This document shows, one piece after another, positions 8,878 to 16,861 of a stretch of 64,000 nt of DNA. A model generated the notes under the pieces. The model was not told the DNA's origin. It made no database searches and worked only from the letters and a program-made list of their open reading frames with translations. Position 1 is the stretch's first letter, and each line of letters opens with the position of its first letter. Source of the stretch: VRUE01 sp963705635. Lineage in GTDB: Bacteria > Actinomycetota > Thermoleophilia > Solirubrobacterales > 70-9. The stretch covers positions 496,001 to 560,000 of the forward strand of contig CAVPKH010000003.1 in assembly GCA_963705635.1 (NCBI GenBank). The letters run 5' to 3'. The position numbers and the translations under genes are program-made.

Positions 8878-9444
8878 ATGAGCGAGCTCAACGGTGACCG
8901 CACGGCCTGGCTTCGCTGCTATCGCTGCTGGTCCCAGAACCTCGAGATCCAGATCCACTACGACGCGATCCGCCGCGTCGACCCCGGCAGCGGCATCCTC
9001 GCCGAGGGCATCGACGAGGTGCAGGAGGCGCTGGTCCAGTGCGTCGACTGCATGCACGACCAGCCGCACCTGACCTTCCAGGACAACCACGTCGTCCCGG
9101 TCGAGGATCGCTGGGAGCGGATGGTCGCCGGCACCCCCTGGGTCGCCTCCTGCACGGTCCGGGTTGATCAGGACCGGATCGAGACCTGCTCCGGGCCCGA
9201 AGCGGCCGAGTTCCTCACCTACGGCGCCTTCGGCGACGCCGGCGTGCGCGAGTTCTTCGCCCACGTCCGCTTCCACAAGCACGACGACGACCAGATCGTC
9301 GTCCACATGCTGGTCGAGCTCTACGCCCGCTCGGCCGAAGAGGCCACCGACGTGCTCGAAGAGGCCGCCCAGGGCCCGCTGGAGATCACCTCCCTGGCGG
9401 AGGAGTCAAGGCCCCCCGCCCACGCCAGCGGCGAGGCCCACTAA
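8878..9444 (+). CDS. Zinc-ribbon-like protein of unknown function
   Basis: 188 residues from ATG 8878. Two CxxC knuckles, C14-C17 (CYRCW) and C55-C58 (CVDC), suggest a structural zinc site in the first 60 residues. The rest is acidic and soluble, with DRWERMVAGTPWVASCTVRV and a histidine/aspartate-rich HKHDDDQ stretch. It lies 47 bases after ecm in the same direction and may be cotranscribed. No enzyme family was recognised. The gene ends 8 bases before a perfect 23-bp palindrome. Confidence 0.8.
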   Translation: MSELNGDRTAWLRCYRCWSQNLEIQIHYDAIRRVDPGSGILAEGIDEVQEALVQCVDCMHDQPHLTFQDNHVVPVEDRWERMVAGTPWVASCTVRVDQDRIETCSGPEAAEFLTYGAFGDAGVREFFAHVRFHKHDDDQIVVHMLVELYARSAEEATDVLEEAAQGPLEITSLAEESRPPAHASGEAH

Positions 9445-9451
9445 CCATCCT

Positions 9452-9510
9452 CCCCTGATGCGAATCAAGTTCTCGATGAAATAGCTGGAGAACTTGATTC
9501 GCATCAGGGG
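9452..9510. repeat. Palindromic element, family A, copy 1
   Basis: Perfect 23-bp arms (9452-9474 and 9488-9510) enclose a 13-base loop GATGAAATAGCTG. The arm core GCGAATCAAGTTCTC recurs at 10416 and 35576. This copy has the opposite loop orientation to the other two. It lies between convergent genes, and the DUF559 stop codon (9504-9506) is part of the right arm. It could act as a bidirectional terminator, but there is no T-tract, and recurrence of the same sequence with the same loop length marks it as a dispersed element. Confidence 0.9.
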
Positions 9511-10391
9511 TCGGTGGCCGCTCCTCGCTCGAGCGAGGAGCGAACCAGGTCCATGAACGGCGCTGGGTTGTCGGCGAGCATGCGGTAAGTGGCTCGATGC
9601 ACCCGATACCCAATTCGTTCCAGCGTTGCGGTCCCGGTGTGGTCGCGCTCGAAAGCCGGGCGGTCGGCGTGGAACGCATAGCCGTCGGTCTCGACCACGA
9701 CCTTCTGCCGTGGCCAGAGGAAGTCCACCACCCGGCCGGCGAGAAGGACGTTCACCTGTGGCCTGGGCAGACCCGCCCTGCGGCACAGAGCAAGAAAATC
9801 GACCTCGAGGGGCGAAGCGGCGTCGACGGCGTTGGGGTCGACTTGGAGTGCGATCCTCCGCAGCCGACCCACCCCTTGGCGCCGGGGCGTTCTCTCGATC
9901 AGGCGATTCAACTCCGACCATCGCAGGGCCCTGGTGCGGTCGGCCGCCACCAACGTACGCTCGATCTGTTTGTCGTCGAGGCGCTGGGCAAGGTCGAGCA
10001 GGGTGCGCTCGATTGAAGTGACCGGGATTCCATCGATGCGGGCGATCTCGACGTCGTCGAGCAGGCTCGTTTGATGCAGGCGGATTCCAGACCTCGGCGT
10101 GCCCCCGGAGCGTCTCGTAACCTCGGGCATCGGACCGGCGCGGCGAATGTCCCAGAGCGCGGCCGCGCTGCCGTGGGAAAGCACCGCGCTTGGCCCGCAG
10201 GCGATTACAGCCGCCATCCACCGCGCACGCTTGCTGATCGCCTCGTGACCGACCGCGAAGACACCGCGGTGGACCGAAACGAGGCTTCCGTTGTCGATCC
10301 TGCCCTGGATCAGCCCGTCTCCCAACCCAAGCTCGGATAGCTGGCGATGGGCCACCACTCCATGCTGCCTTTCAACGATCGCTCGCAGCAT
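9504..10391 (-). CDS. AbiEi-type N-terminal domain plus DUF559 endonuclease-like protein
   Basis: About 295 residues from ATG 10391. The N-terminal half (AIVERQHGVVAHRQL, GSLVSVHRGVFAVGH) resembles the winged-helix domain of AbiEi-type antitoxins. The C-terminal half is a DUF559/Vsr-like fold: PLEVDFLALCRRAGLP, then VVDFLWPRQKVVVETDGYAFH, where D and ExDG-H fit a PD-(D/E)XK-type nuclease centre, and ERDHTGTATLERIGYRVHR. No partner toxin gene is adjacent. The gene is bracketed by two inverted copies of palindromic family A, one overlapping its stop and one 24 bases before its start. The frame stays open through the upstream palindrome to 10484, but starting there would put the repeat inside the protein. 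Confidence 0.85.
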   Translation of the reverse strand: MLRAIVERQHGVVAHRQLSELGLGDGLIQGRIDNGSLVSVHRGVFAVGHEAISKRARWMAAVIACGPSAVLSHGSAAALWDIRRAGPMPEVTRRSGGTPRSGIRLHQTSLLDDVEIARIDGIPVTSIERTLLDLAQRLDDKQIERTLVAADRTRALRWSELNRLIERTPRRQGVGRLRRIALQVDPNAVDAASPLEVDFLALCRRAGLPRPQVNVLLAGRVVDFLWPRQKVVVETDGYAFHADRPAFERDHTGTATLERIGYRVHRATYRMLADNPAPFMDLVRSSLERGAATDP

Positions 10392-10415
10392 GCGCGTCGC
10401 CAATCCACCACGCCA

Positions 10416-10462
10416 ATGCGAATCAAGTTCTCCAGCTATTTCATCGAGAACTTGATTCGCAT
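10416..10462. repeat. Palindromic element, family A, copy 2 (inverted relative to copy 1)
   Basis: Perfect 17-bp arms (10416-10432, 10446-10462) enclose the 13-base loop CAGCTATTTCATC, the exact reverse complement of the copy 1 loop. It lies upstream of the DUF559 start, so the gene is framed by an inverted pair of the element. Confidence 0.9.
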
Positions 10463-10545
10463 GCGGGCTTTTCCCTCGGGGCATGCGGTGAGACTGGCGC
10501 CGAGGAGCGCGCGGGTGGTGCGGGCTAGCGCGCGGCTATGCGACC

Positions 10546-10569
10546 GAATCCGCGCGGAAGCGCGGATTC
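10546..10569 (-). terminator. Perfect 10-bp hairpin after the MaoC gene
   Basis: GAATCCGCGC and GCGCGGATTC enclose a GGAA tetraloop, 4 bases after the stop of the minus-strand operon. There is no T-run, so it is either an L-shaped terminator or an mRNA 3' end stabiliser. Confidence 0.4.
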
Positions 10570-10573
10570 GGGG

Positions 10574-11119
10574 CTACTCGACGTCGCCCTCGGGGGCTGG
10601 CGCCTCGCCCGGGGTCTTGCGGGGGACGAGAACCAGGCGCTTGAACTCGGCAACGAGGACGCCGTCCTGGTTGAGGACGCGGGTGTGAACCTTGACCACG
10701 CCGCGATCGGGCTTCGATTTGGAGGGCTTGACGTCGAGCACCTCGGTCTCGCAGAAGAGCGTGTCGCCGTGGAAGACAGGGTTGGGGTGGCTGAGATCCT
10801 CGGTCGCCAGGTTGGCGATCGCCTTGCCGGAGACGTCGGAAACCGACATGCCGAGCGCCAGCGAGTAGACGAGCGGGCCGACGACGACGTTTTTGCCCTG
10901 CTGAGAGCCCGCGGCGTAGACATCGTTGAGGTGGAGCGGGTGGTGGTTCATCGTGATCAGGCAGAAGAGGTGATCGTCCGACTCGGTCACGGTCTTCGCC
11001 GGCCAGTGCTTGTAGACGGCGCCGACCTCGAACTCCTCGAGGTAGCGGCCGTAGGCGTGCGCGCCGGAAGCCTCGCGCTCGGCCTGGTTGGTGCTCAGCT
11101 CGTAAGTCTGCTCGCTCAT
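10574..11119 (-). CDS. MaoC-like hydratase, probable mesaconyl-CoA hydratase
   Basis: 181 residues with a single hot-dog domain. GRYLEEFEVGAVYKHW opens it and the hydratase centre appears as ESDDHLFCLITMNHHPLHLN, where Asp and His are the catalytic pair of MaoC enzymes. GPLVYSLALGM and HGDTLFCETEVL follow. A good AGGAG site precedes ATG 11119. The substrate assignment comes from context: short MaoC proteins of this type accompany ethylmalonyl-CoA mutase, malyl-CoA lyase and an acyl-CoA dehydrogenase in actinobacterial ethylmalonyl-CoA clusters, and all three are here. It is the last gene of a minus-strand unit with the SCP2-like and acyl-CoA dehydrogenase genes. Confidence 0.85.
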   Translation of the reverse strand: MSEQTYELSTNQAEREASGAHAYGRYLEEFEVGAVYKHWPAKTVTESDDHLFCLITMNHHPLHLNDVYAAGSQQGKNVVVGPLVYSLALGMSVSDVSGKAIANLATEDLSHPNPVFHGDTLFCETEVLDVKPSKSKPDRGVVKVHTRVLNQDGVLVAEFKRLVLVPRKTPGEAPAPEGDVE

Positions 11120-11190
11120 CGTTCGGGAATCTCCTCTGGGTTATGGACGGCGCGGGATGCTACCCGCGCGCGAAAGTTCGGGACAGCCGC

Positions 11191-11553
11191 TCAGTGGGCC
11201 TTTTTGAGCCGGGTGCGTTCCTCGTGGCGTTCTACTACCTGGGCGATCAGCTTCTTCACGTTGGAGTCGCCGCTGGCCTTGATGTGGCCGGTCTCATAGG
11301 CCTTGCGGTAGCTCCTCACGGTGCCGTTCTCGGCCAGCTCGTTGAACTGCGGGCGGTCGATCTGAACCAGGATCCGCTCGTCCTGGGCGAGGTCCTTCTT
11401 GATCACCGGCCCCGGAACCTCGACCCGGTAGAGCTGGATGTCGTGTTTGGCCTTCAGTTCCAGGCCGAAGACCAGCTTCAGTTTCTGCAGCGCCGGGACC
11501 TCGGCCTGAAATCGCTCGACAGCGGTTTTGATCAGGTCCGGGGTCGACGCCAT
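11191..11553 (-). CDS. Small SCP2-like protein
   Basis: 120 residues. The C-terminal half (LVQIDRPQFNELAENGTV, then YETGHIKASGD and NVKKLIAQVV) follows the pattern of SCP2/sterol-carrier folds, in which a helix with F-x-x-L and a G-x-I-x-x-x-G-D turn precede the last helix. It lies 19 bases after the acyl-CoA dehydrogenase and 71 before the MaoC gene, so it probably shares their transcript. A lipid- or CoA-ester-binding role is inference. No catalytic residues are seen. Confidence 0.75.
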   Translation of the reverse strand: MASTPDLIKTAVERFQAEVPALQKLKLVFGLELKAKHDIQLYRVEVPGPVIKKDLAQDERILVQIDRPQFNELAENGTVRSYRKAYETGHIKASGDSNVKKLIAQVVERHEERTRLKKAH

Positions 11554-11572
11554 GCGTTCAGTGGCTCCTCAT

Positions 11573-12784
11573 CTAGATCTTGTGCCTCTGCAGCAGCTTC
11601 TTGCCGATCACCATGCGCTGGATCTCCGAGGTGCCCTCGCCGATCAGCAGCAGCGGCGCGTCGCGGTAGAGCCGCTCGATCTCGTACTCCTTCGAATAGC
11701 CATAGCCGCCGTGGATGCGGAAGCACTCCTCGACGCACTCCTTGCCGGTCTCCGAGGCGAGCAGCTTCGCCATCCCGGCCTCGAGGTCGGAGCGCGCGCC
11801 GGCGTCCTTCATCCGCGCCGCCTTGCGAGTGACGAGGCGAGCAGCCTCGATCTTGGTCGCCATGTCGGCCAGCTTGAACTGGATCGCCTGGTGCTGGGCG
11901 ATCGGCTTGCCGAAGGTCTTGCGCTCCTGCGAGTAGCGCAGGGCGAGCTCGAGCGCGCGCTGGGCGATGCCGACGCCGCGGGCGGCGACGTTGACGCGGC
12001 CGACCTCGAGCGCGTCCATCATCTGCACGAAGCCCTGGCCGACGCCCTCCTCCTCGCCGCCGAGCACGCGCTCGGACGGGCAGCGGTAGCCGTCGTAGAC
12101 GAGCTCGGTCGACTCGACGCCCTTGTAGCCCATCTTCTTGATCTTGGGCGGGACGTTGAGGCCCTTGAAGTCGCCCTCGTTGATTTCCGCCCAGGGCTCC
12201 TTCTCGGTGATGAAGCAGGTCATCCCCTTGTAGGCCGGTTCGGCCTTGGGATCGGTCTTCATCAGCACGAAGACGACGCTGGAGCCGAGGCCGTTGGTGA
12301 CCCACATCTTCTGGCCGTTGAGCTCCCACTTGCCGTCGTCGCCCTTCTTGGCGGTGGCCTTGATGCCCTGCACGTCGGAACCGACCTCTGGCTCGGAGAG
12401 CGAGAAGGCGGCGCGGATCTCGCCGGTCGCCATCTTCGGCAGGAAGTAGTCCTTCTGCTCGTCGGTGCCGAACTTCATCAAGAGGTAGGAGCCGATGAAG
12501 TGGGTGTTGACGACGCCGGAGATCGAGATCCAGCCGCGCGAGAGCTCTTCGACGATCATCGCGTAGGTGGTCAGATCGAGGCCCATGCCGCCGTACTCTT
12601 CGGGAATCGTCACCCCGAAGAGGCCGAGCTCCTTCATTTCCTCGACGATCGATTCCGGGTAGGAGTCCTCGTGGTCGTAGTGCTCGGCTTGGGGAATGAT
12701 CTTCTCGTCGGCGAACTGGCGCACCATTTCGGTGATCGCCTGCTGCTCGTCGGTCTGCTCACGGAAGGCGGTGTCTACGGCCAT
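11573..12784 (-). CDS. Acyl-CoA dehydrogenase, candidate methylsuccinyl-CoA dehydrogenase
   Basis: 403 residues, full length for the family. FAD and acyl-CoA motifs are intact: FSLSEPEVGSDVQGIKA, MWVTNG, RVNVAARGVGIAQRALE, RKTFGKPIAQHQ, IHGGYGYSKEYEIERLYRD, and the catalytic glutamate in IGEGTSEIQ near residue 383. ATG 12784 has an AGGAG site and starts 5 bases after the pabB stop. The specific substrate methylsuccinyl-CoA is inferred from company (Ecm, MaoC hydratase, malyl-CoA lyase). Sequence alone would also allow a general short/branched-chain acyl-CoA dehydrogenase. Confidence 0.88.
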   Translation of the reverse strand: MAVDTAFREQTDEQQAITEMVRQFADEKIIPQAEHYDHEDSYPESIVEEMKELGLFGVTIPEEYGGMGLDLTTYAMIVEELSRGWISISGVVNTHFIGSYLLMKFGTDEQKDYFLPKMATGEIRAAFSLSEPEVGSDVQGIKATAKKGDDGKWELNGQKMWVTNGLGSSVVFVLMKTDPKAEPAYKGMTCFITEKEPWAEINEGDFKGLNVPPKIKKMGYKGVESTELVYDGYRCPSERVLGGEEEGVGQGFVQMMDALEVGRVNVAARGVGIAQRALELALRYSQERKTFGKPIAQHQAIQFKLADMATKIEAARLVTRKAARMKDAGARSDLEAGMAKLLASETGKECVEECFRIHGGYGYSKEYEIERLYRDAPLLLIGEGTSEIQRMVIGKKLLQRHKI

Positions 12785-12789
12785 GGCTC

Positions 12790-14369
12790 CTAGCTCGTCT
12801 GTGTCGGGGACGGGTGGCGGCGCCGGGAACGCTCCGGCGCGGCAGCAGGGGCGAAGGATATAGACGCGCCGGGGCCGAGAGCGGCGGCCGGGGCCGCGGC
12901 CTTGAGCAGCATCTCGGCCAGCTCCTCCTCGGGATCGGACTGAACGACGATTGCGCCGCCGGCCCCGATCGTCGCCGAGCAGCCGTCGAGGACGATCGTC
13001 CTGATCGCGACGCTGAGGTCGCAGCCGCCTCCCAGGCCGAAGTAACCGACCGCGCCCGAGTAGATGCCCCGGGCCTCGCCCTCGAGCTCGTCGATGATCT
13101 CCATCGTGCGCAGCTTCGGCGCTCCGGTCATCGAGCCGGGCGGGAAGCAGGCACGGACGCACTCGGCCGCACCGACCCCGTTGCGCAGGCGCCCACGCAC
13201 GCTGGAGACGAGCTGGTGCACCGTCTCGTAGGTCTCGACCCGCATCAGCTCGGGCACCTCCACGCTGCCGACCCGGCAGACCCGGCCGAGGTCGTTGCGC
13301 AGCAGGTCGACGATCGTCACGTTCTCGGCCCGGTTTTTCTCGTCGGCACAGAGCGCCGCAGCGAGGCGGGCATCCTCGCCCGGACTCGAGCCACGGCGGC
13401 TGGTGCCCTTGATCGGCCGCGCTTCCGCCCAGCCCCCACGGTCGACGGCGAGGAAGCGCTCCGGTGAGGAGCTCAGCACGGCGAGGTCACCGAGGCGCAG
13501 GTAGGCGGAGAAGGGAGCGGGATTGGCCCGGCGCAGCGAGCGGTAGAGCTCCAGCGGCTCGGGCGCGATCTCGGCGACGACCTTGTTGGTGAGGCAGATC
13601 TCGTAGCTGTGACCCGCGGTTAAGTAGCGCTTGCAGGTGGCGATGTCGTCGCGATAGCGCTCGGGCGAGCGACGCGGGCGCAGCTCGACCGGCGCCCCGT
13701 CGATCTCCGGCTCGGCAGGCGGCGGCAACGAGGCAAGTCGCCGCTCCGTCTCCCCAAGCCAGCGCTCCGCCGCGGCAACCGACCCAACGACATCAAATTC
13801 CCTGCCTGCCGGAGAGGGAATTTGATGCAGCTCGGGCGGGGGTTGGGCGGGGTGGGCTCGGCGAGGGCGAGGAGGTAGGTGTGGCGCTCTTGGTGGTCGA
13901 AGCCGATCAGGCGGTCGGCGAAGATGAAGGCGGCGTCGGGGGTGGCGGCGCTGTGGGCCGCCCTGCCGCCGCTGTCGGCCTTGAGCTCGTAGCCAAGGTA
14001 GCCGGCAAAGCCGCAATCGAAGTCGAAGGGCAGCTCGCCGGAGAGCTGGCGCAGGCGGCCCAGCTCGCGGTCGAGGTAGTCGAAGATCGACTCGTCGTGG
14101 ACCTCGACCCCACCCCGCCGCTCGACCCGCACCTGGCCCGAATCGACCTCGGAGGTGACGACCGCGCCCAGCGGCCCCTCGCTGTCGCCGATGAAGGAGA
14201 AGCGAGCGCGCTCACCGGCGGCGCTGCTGTCCAGCCAGAAGGCGCTTGCGCTCGAGCCATAGAGGGCCGCGAAGGCGCGCTCGGCGTCGGGCAGCGCCTC
14301 CAGCCGGCGCACCAGCAGCTGCAGGCGAGCGGCGCCCTGCGGAGCCTCTGTCTCGCTTGTCGCCGGCAT
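12790..14369 (-). pseudogene. pabB: Aminodeoxychorismate synthase component I, split by a 44-base palindromic element
   Basis: The product would pair chorismate with glutamine-derived ammonia for folate synthesis. The N-terminal part (178 residues from ATG 14369, through GFAGYLGYELKADSGG and HTYLLALAEPTPPNP) and the C-terminal part (VAAAERWLGETE, PIKGTSRRG, NRAENVTIVDLLRNDLGR, FPPGSMTGAPKLRTMEIIDE) lie in different frames. The break is at 13791-13834, a palindromic repeat also found at 24642. Deleting exactly these 44 bases joins the two halves in frame as NPRLVGSVAAAERW. All chorismate-binding signatures remain intact, so the insertion looks recent, or the short N-terminal domain is dispensable. 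The gene is divergent from pabC with 19 bases between starts. Confidence 0.85.
13791..13834 (-). repeat. 44-base palindromic element, family B, copy 1, inside pabB
   Basis: Perfect 12-bp arms (CATCAAATTCCC at 13791-13802; its complement at 13816-13827) enclose a 13-base loop. On the minus strand a 7-base flank CGAGCTG precedes the palindrome, matching CGAGCCG before the second copy at 24642. The loops of the two copies match 10 of 13 positions in this orientation. 44 is 2 modulo 3, so insertion shifts the pabB frame. Confidence 0.9.
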
Positions 14370-14388
14370 CGCGTCAAGATATCCCGGC

Positions 14389-15184
14389 GTGCGCGTCAGC
14401 CTCCGCCCCGATCCAAGCAAAGGCGTCTTCGAGACGATGCTCGTCCTCGACGGCCGACCGGTGGAGCTCGGCGCCCACCTCGAGCGCCTCGCCACCAGCC
14501 TCGCCGCGCTCTACGGCGCCGCTCTGCCAGCCGCGGCGAGCGAGGCGGTGCTCGGCGGGCGCCGACGGCGTCCGCCACGGGAAACTGCGGCTGACCGTCG
14601 CCCCCGCCGGCAGCGGACCGCTGAACACCCGGGTCTCCGCCGTCGAGGTCGAGCCCGCCAGCGTCTTCCCCTCTCCGGAGCGGGGGGTATCCCTGCGCAG
14701 CACCGTGGTCACGGGGGGCCTCGGCGCCCACAAGTGGGCCGACCGCCGCTTGCTCGAACGCGCCGCGGCCGCCTCCCCGGGCGAGCTGCCGCTCCTCCTC
14801 GACGCCGATGGCGCCGTGCTCGAGGTCTCGCGCGGCAGCGTCTTCACCGCCGGCGAGGGATTCGTCGCCACCCCTGCGGTGGACGGCCGCATCCTGCCCA
14901 GCATCGCCCGCCGTCAGGTGCTCGAGGTCGCCCGCGAGCAGGGGCTCGAGGGGCGCGAGCAGGGGCTGACGCTGGAGGACCTCCGCCGCGGAGAGCTGTT
15001 CCTCTCCGGCTCTGTGCGCGGCATCGAGCCGGTCCGCGCGCTCGACGGGGTCGACCTCCCCCCCGCGGGCGAGATCAGTAGGCGGATTGCGGCTGGCCTG
15101 CGGCGCCGCTGGCTGCCGGTGCCGCAAGGGGAATCCGTTGCAGTTGTCGCAGCCGGGCAACGAGGCGATCCGCTCGCTCGCTGA
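14389..15184 (+). CDS. pabC: Aminodeoxychorismate lyase (PabC, class IV aminotransferase fold), frameshifted as read
   Basis: The PLP-dependent lyase that releases 4-aminobenzoate after PabB. The first frame gives VFETMLVLDGRPVELGAHLERLA. At about 14556-14565 (GGCGGGCGCC) the coding frame shifts by one base and continues as DGVRHGKLRLTVAPAG, then GLGAHKWADRRLLERA with the PLP lysine in HKWADR, ADGAVLEVSRGSVF and LFLSGSVRGIEPV. One extra base in a GC run explains it, so a sequence error is more likely than decay. GTG 14389 is used as start. The last 110 bases overlap an antisense small ORF; the true C-terminus may be near RRIAAGLRRRW. Confidence 0.8.
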
Positions 15185-15488
15185 AGTCGCTGAGGCTGGC
15201 GTCCACGGGCGCCGGCGCGTTCTCGAGGGCCGAAGGAGTCGGCGTCGATGCCATCCGCTCCTCCGCCTCGAGGGCCGCGACGCTGGCTCGCTCCGCCAGC
15301 TCGGCCGCGCGCCGCGCCTGTTTGGCGGCGTCAAGGGCAGCCTCGCCGACCGTGGTCACCGCGGCTTCGGAGGCTCGGGCGGTCGCCAGGGCCAGATCGA
15401 CCCGCCGCTCGAGCTCGCCGATCAGCGGCGGTCTCACCTGGTCTGGAAGCAGCCAGTCCTGGGTGCTGTCGGGGGCGGCGCCATCCAT
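15075..15488 (-). CDS. Small alanine-rich coiled-coil protein, uncharacterised
   Basis: 137 residues from ATG 15488. The middle (ELERRVDLALATARAS through AALEAEERMAS) is a heptad-like helix rich in Ala, Glu and Arg, followed by a second short helix ERADRLVARLRQLQR. The composition is protein-like, and the gene is divergent from the lyase at 15600. Its 3' end overlaps pabC by 110 bases on the other strand. No family was recognised, and it may be a chance ORF in GC-rich DNA. Confidence 0.45.
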   Translation of the reverse strand: MDGAAPDSTQDWLLPDQVRPPLIGELERRVDLALATARASEAAVTTVGEAALDAAKQARRAAELAERASVAALEAEERMASTPTPSALENAPAPVDASLSDFSERADRLVARLRQLQRIPLAAPAASGAAGQPQSAY

Positions 15489-15599
15489 CGCCTCAAGGTA
15501 CGGCGGCGCGGCCCGAAGTCCTCTGCGCCACCACGAACGCGCGTTCGATAGATTTCGGCGCGACCAGCGAACCGACTGAACGAACCCGCGAGGAGCAGC

Positions 15600-16652
15600 G
15601 TGAGAAACCCCAGAGACTTCTTCCAACCGCAGGCGATCGGCGCCCCCGAGCCGCTGCGCGAGATCCCGGTCAAGCCCTCGCGGATGATCCACTTCCTCGA
15701 CTTCTCCAACGAGAAGATGGTCGCCAAGGCGGCCGACATCGCGACCAAGACCGACATCCTGCTCGGCAACCTCGAGGACGCGATCCCGGTCGACCGCAAG
15801 GAGGCCGCGCGCCAGGGCCTGGTCCAAGCGGCCAAGCAGTCCGACTTCGGCCAGACCTCGCTCTGGACCAGGGTCAACTCGCTGGAGAGCCCCTGGATCC
15901 TCGACGACCTGACCACGCTCGTCACCGAGATCGGCGACGTGCTCGAGGTCGTGATGGTGCCCAAGGTCGAGGGCGCCTGGGACATCCACTACGTCGACCG
16001 CCTGCTCGCCCAGCTCGAGGCCAAGGCGGGGCTCGATCGCCCGATCCTGATCCACGCGCTGCTCGAGACCGCGCAGGGAGTCGTCAACGTCGAGGAGATC
16101 GCCGCCGCCAGCCCGCGCATGCAGGGGATGAGCTTCGGCCCCGCCGACCTTGCCGCCTCGCGGCGGATGAAGACCACCCGCGTCGGCGGCGGCCACCCCG
16201 GCTACCGCGTGATGGAGGACCCCGCCGACCCCGAGAACCCCGAGGCCGACCGGGTCAGCGCCCAGCAGGACCTCTGGCACTACTCGATCGCCCGCATGGT
16301 CGACGCCTGCGCCTCGACCGGGATCCTGCCCTTCTACGGCCCCTTCGGCGACATCAAGGACACCGCCGGCTGCGAGACCCAGTTCCGCGCCGCCTTCCTG
16401 ATGGGCTGCGTCGGCGCCTGGTCGCTGCACCCGGTGCAGATCGGCATCGCCAAGAAGGTCTTCAGCCCGCCGGCGGAGGAGGTCAAGTTCGCCAAGAAAG
16501 TGCTGGAGGCGATTCCGGACGGCCGCGGTGTGCACATGATCGACGGCAAGATGCAGGACGACGCCACCTGGAAGCAGTGCAAGGTGATGGTCGAGCTGGC
16601 CGAGATGCTGGCGGCCAAGGACCCGGAGCTGGCCGCAACATACGATCTCTGA
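15600..16652 (+). CDS. mcl: Malyl-CoA / beta-methylmalyl-CoA lyase (HpcH/HpaI-CitE family)
   Basis: 350 residues from GTG 15600 with an AGGAG site 4 bases upstream. A CitE-type TIM barrel: metal and substrate residues appear in LLGNLEDAIPVDRKEA (near 58-60), LLETAQGVVNVEEIA (near 155), SPRMQGMSFGPADLAAS, and the C-terminal YGPFGDIKDTAGCETQFRAA with the conserved LHPVQI. This matches the Mcl1 group that cleaves beta-methylmalyl-CoA to glyoxylate plus propionyl-CoA and forms or cleaves malyl-CoA, the last steps of the ethylmalonyl-CoA pathway. It is a monocistronic unit flanked by a divergent small ORF and a hairpin with T-tract. Confidence 0.9.
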   Translation: MRNPRDFFQPQAIGAPEPLREIPVKPSRMIHFLDFSNEKMVAKAADIATKTDILLGNLEDAIPVDRKEAARQGLVQAAKQSDFGQTSLWTRVNSLESPWILDDLTTLVTEIGDVLEVVMVPKVEGAWDIHYVDRLLAQLEAKAGLDRPILIHALLETAQGVVNVEEIAAASPRMQGMSFGPADLAASRRMKTTRVGGGHPGYRVMEDPADPENPEADRVSAQQDLWHYSIARMVDACASTGILPFYGPFGDIKDTAGCETQFRAAFLMGCVGAWSLHPVQIGIAKKVFSPPAEEVKFAKKVLEAIPDGRGVHMIDGKMQDDATWKQCKVMVELAEMLAAKDPELAATYDL

Positions 16653-16698
16653 ACTGTTTAGGCCAAAAAGGCGTAAGAACCCTGACAGTTCTATTTTT
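16651..16698 (+). terminator. Probable intrinsic terminator of mcl
   Basis: GAACTGT (16651-16657) can pair with ACAGTTC (16685-16691), with GGCCAAAAAGGC inside the loop, and the stem is followed at once by TATTTTT. It overlaps the mcl stop codon. Confidence 0.5.
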
Positions 16699-16861
16699 GG
16701 ACCGTTATAGCCATAAGGGGACGTAGCAAATCCCCATGCAGTTTCCTTCAGCCGCTAACGTGATTCCGGGCGCCTGCCGATAGGGGGGAGGAACAGGAAT
16801 CGGCGTTCTTTGGTCGCGGAATTCGTCAATAAATCTCCCTAAAAAAGGCACCCTCCCTCCC
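16699..16861 (+). promoter_or_regulatory. AT-rich leader of the polysaccharide operon
   Basis: 163 bases without a gene, clearly less GC-rich than the surroundings. It contains a small hairpin (GGGG and CCCC around ACGTAGCAAAT at about 16718-16735), a GC-rich patch near 16770-16800, and AT-rich DNA (TCAATAAATC near 16826-16836) that could hold a -10 element. No good Shine-Dalgarno precedes ATG 16862. The length and structure suit a promoter plus untranslated leader. I could not match it to a known riboswitch class. Confidence 0.4.

Noticed and set aside
9504..10391. A complete AbiE type IV toxin-antitoxin system
   Set aside because: No AbiEii nucleotidyltransferase toxin gene is adjacent, and the C-terminus is DUF559 rather than the AbiEi antitoxin domain.
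10391..10484. DUF559 protein starting upstream of the palindrome at 10484
   Set aside because: This would translate the repeat as the N-terminus. The AbiEi-like domain begins at the ATG at 10391.
15489..16535. Upstream extension of the small minus-strand ORF at 15075-15488 across the malyl-CoA lyase gene
   Set aside because: The extension is the antisense shadow of mcl. Only the part from ATG 15488 has protein-like composition.
16699..16861. c-di-GMP (GEMM) or c-di-AMP (ydaO) riboswitch before the glycan operon
   Set aside because: GGGGACGTAGCAAATCCCC recalls parts of such motifs, but the conserved tetraloop receptor and the remaining core bases could not be placed.
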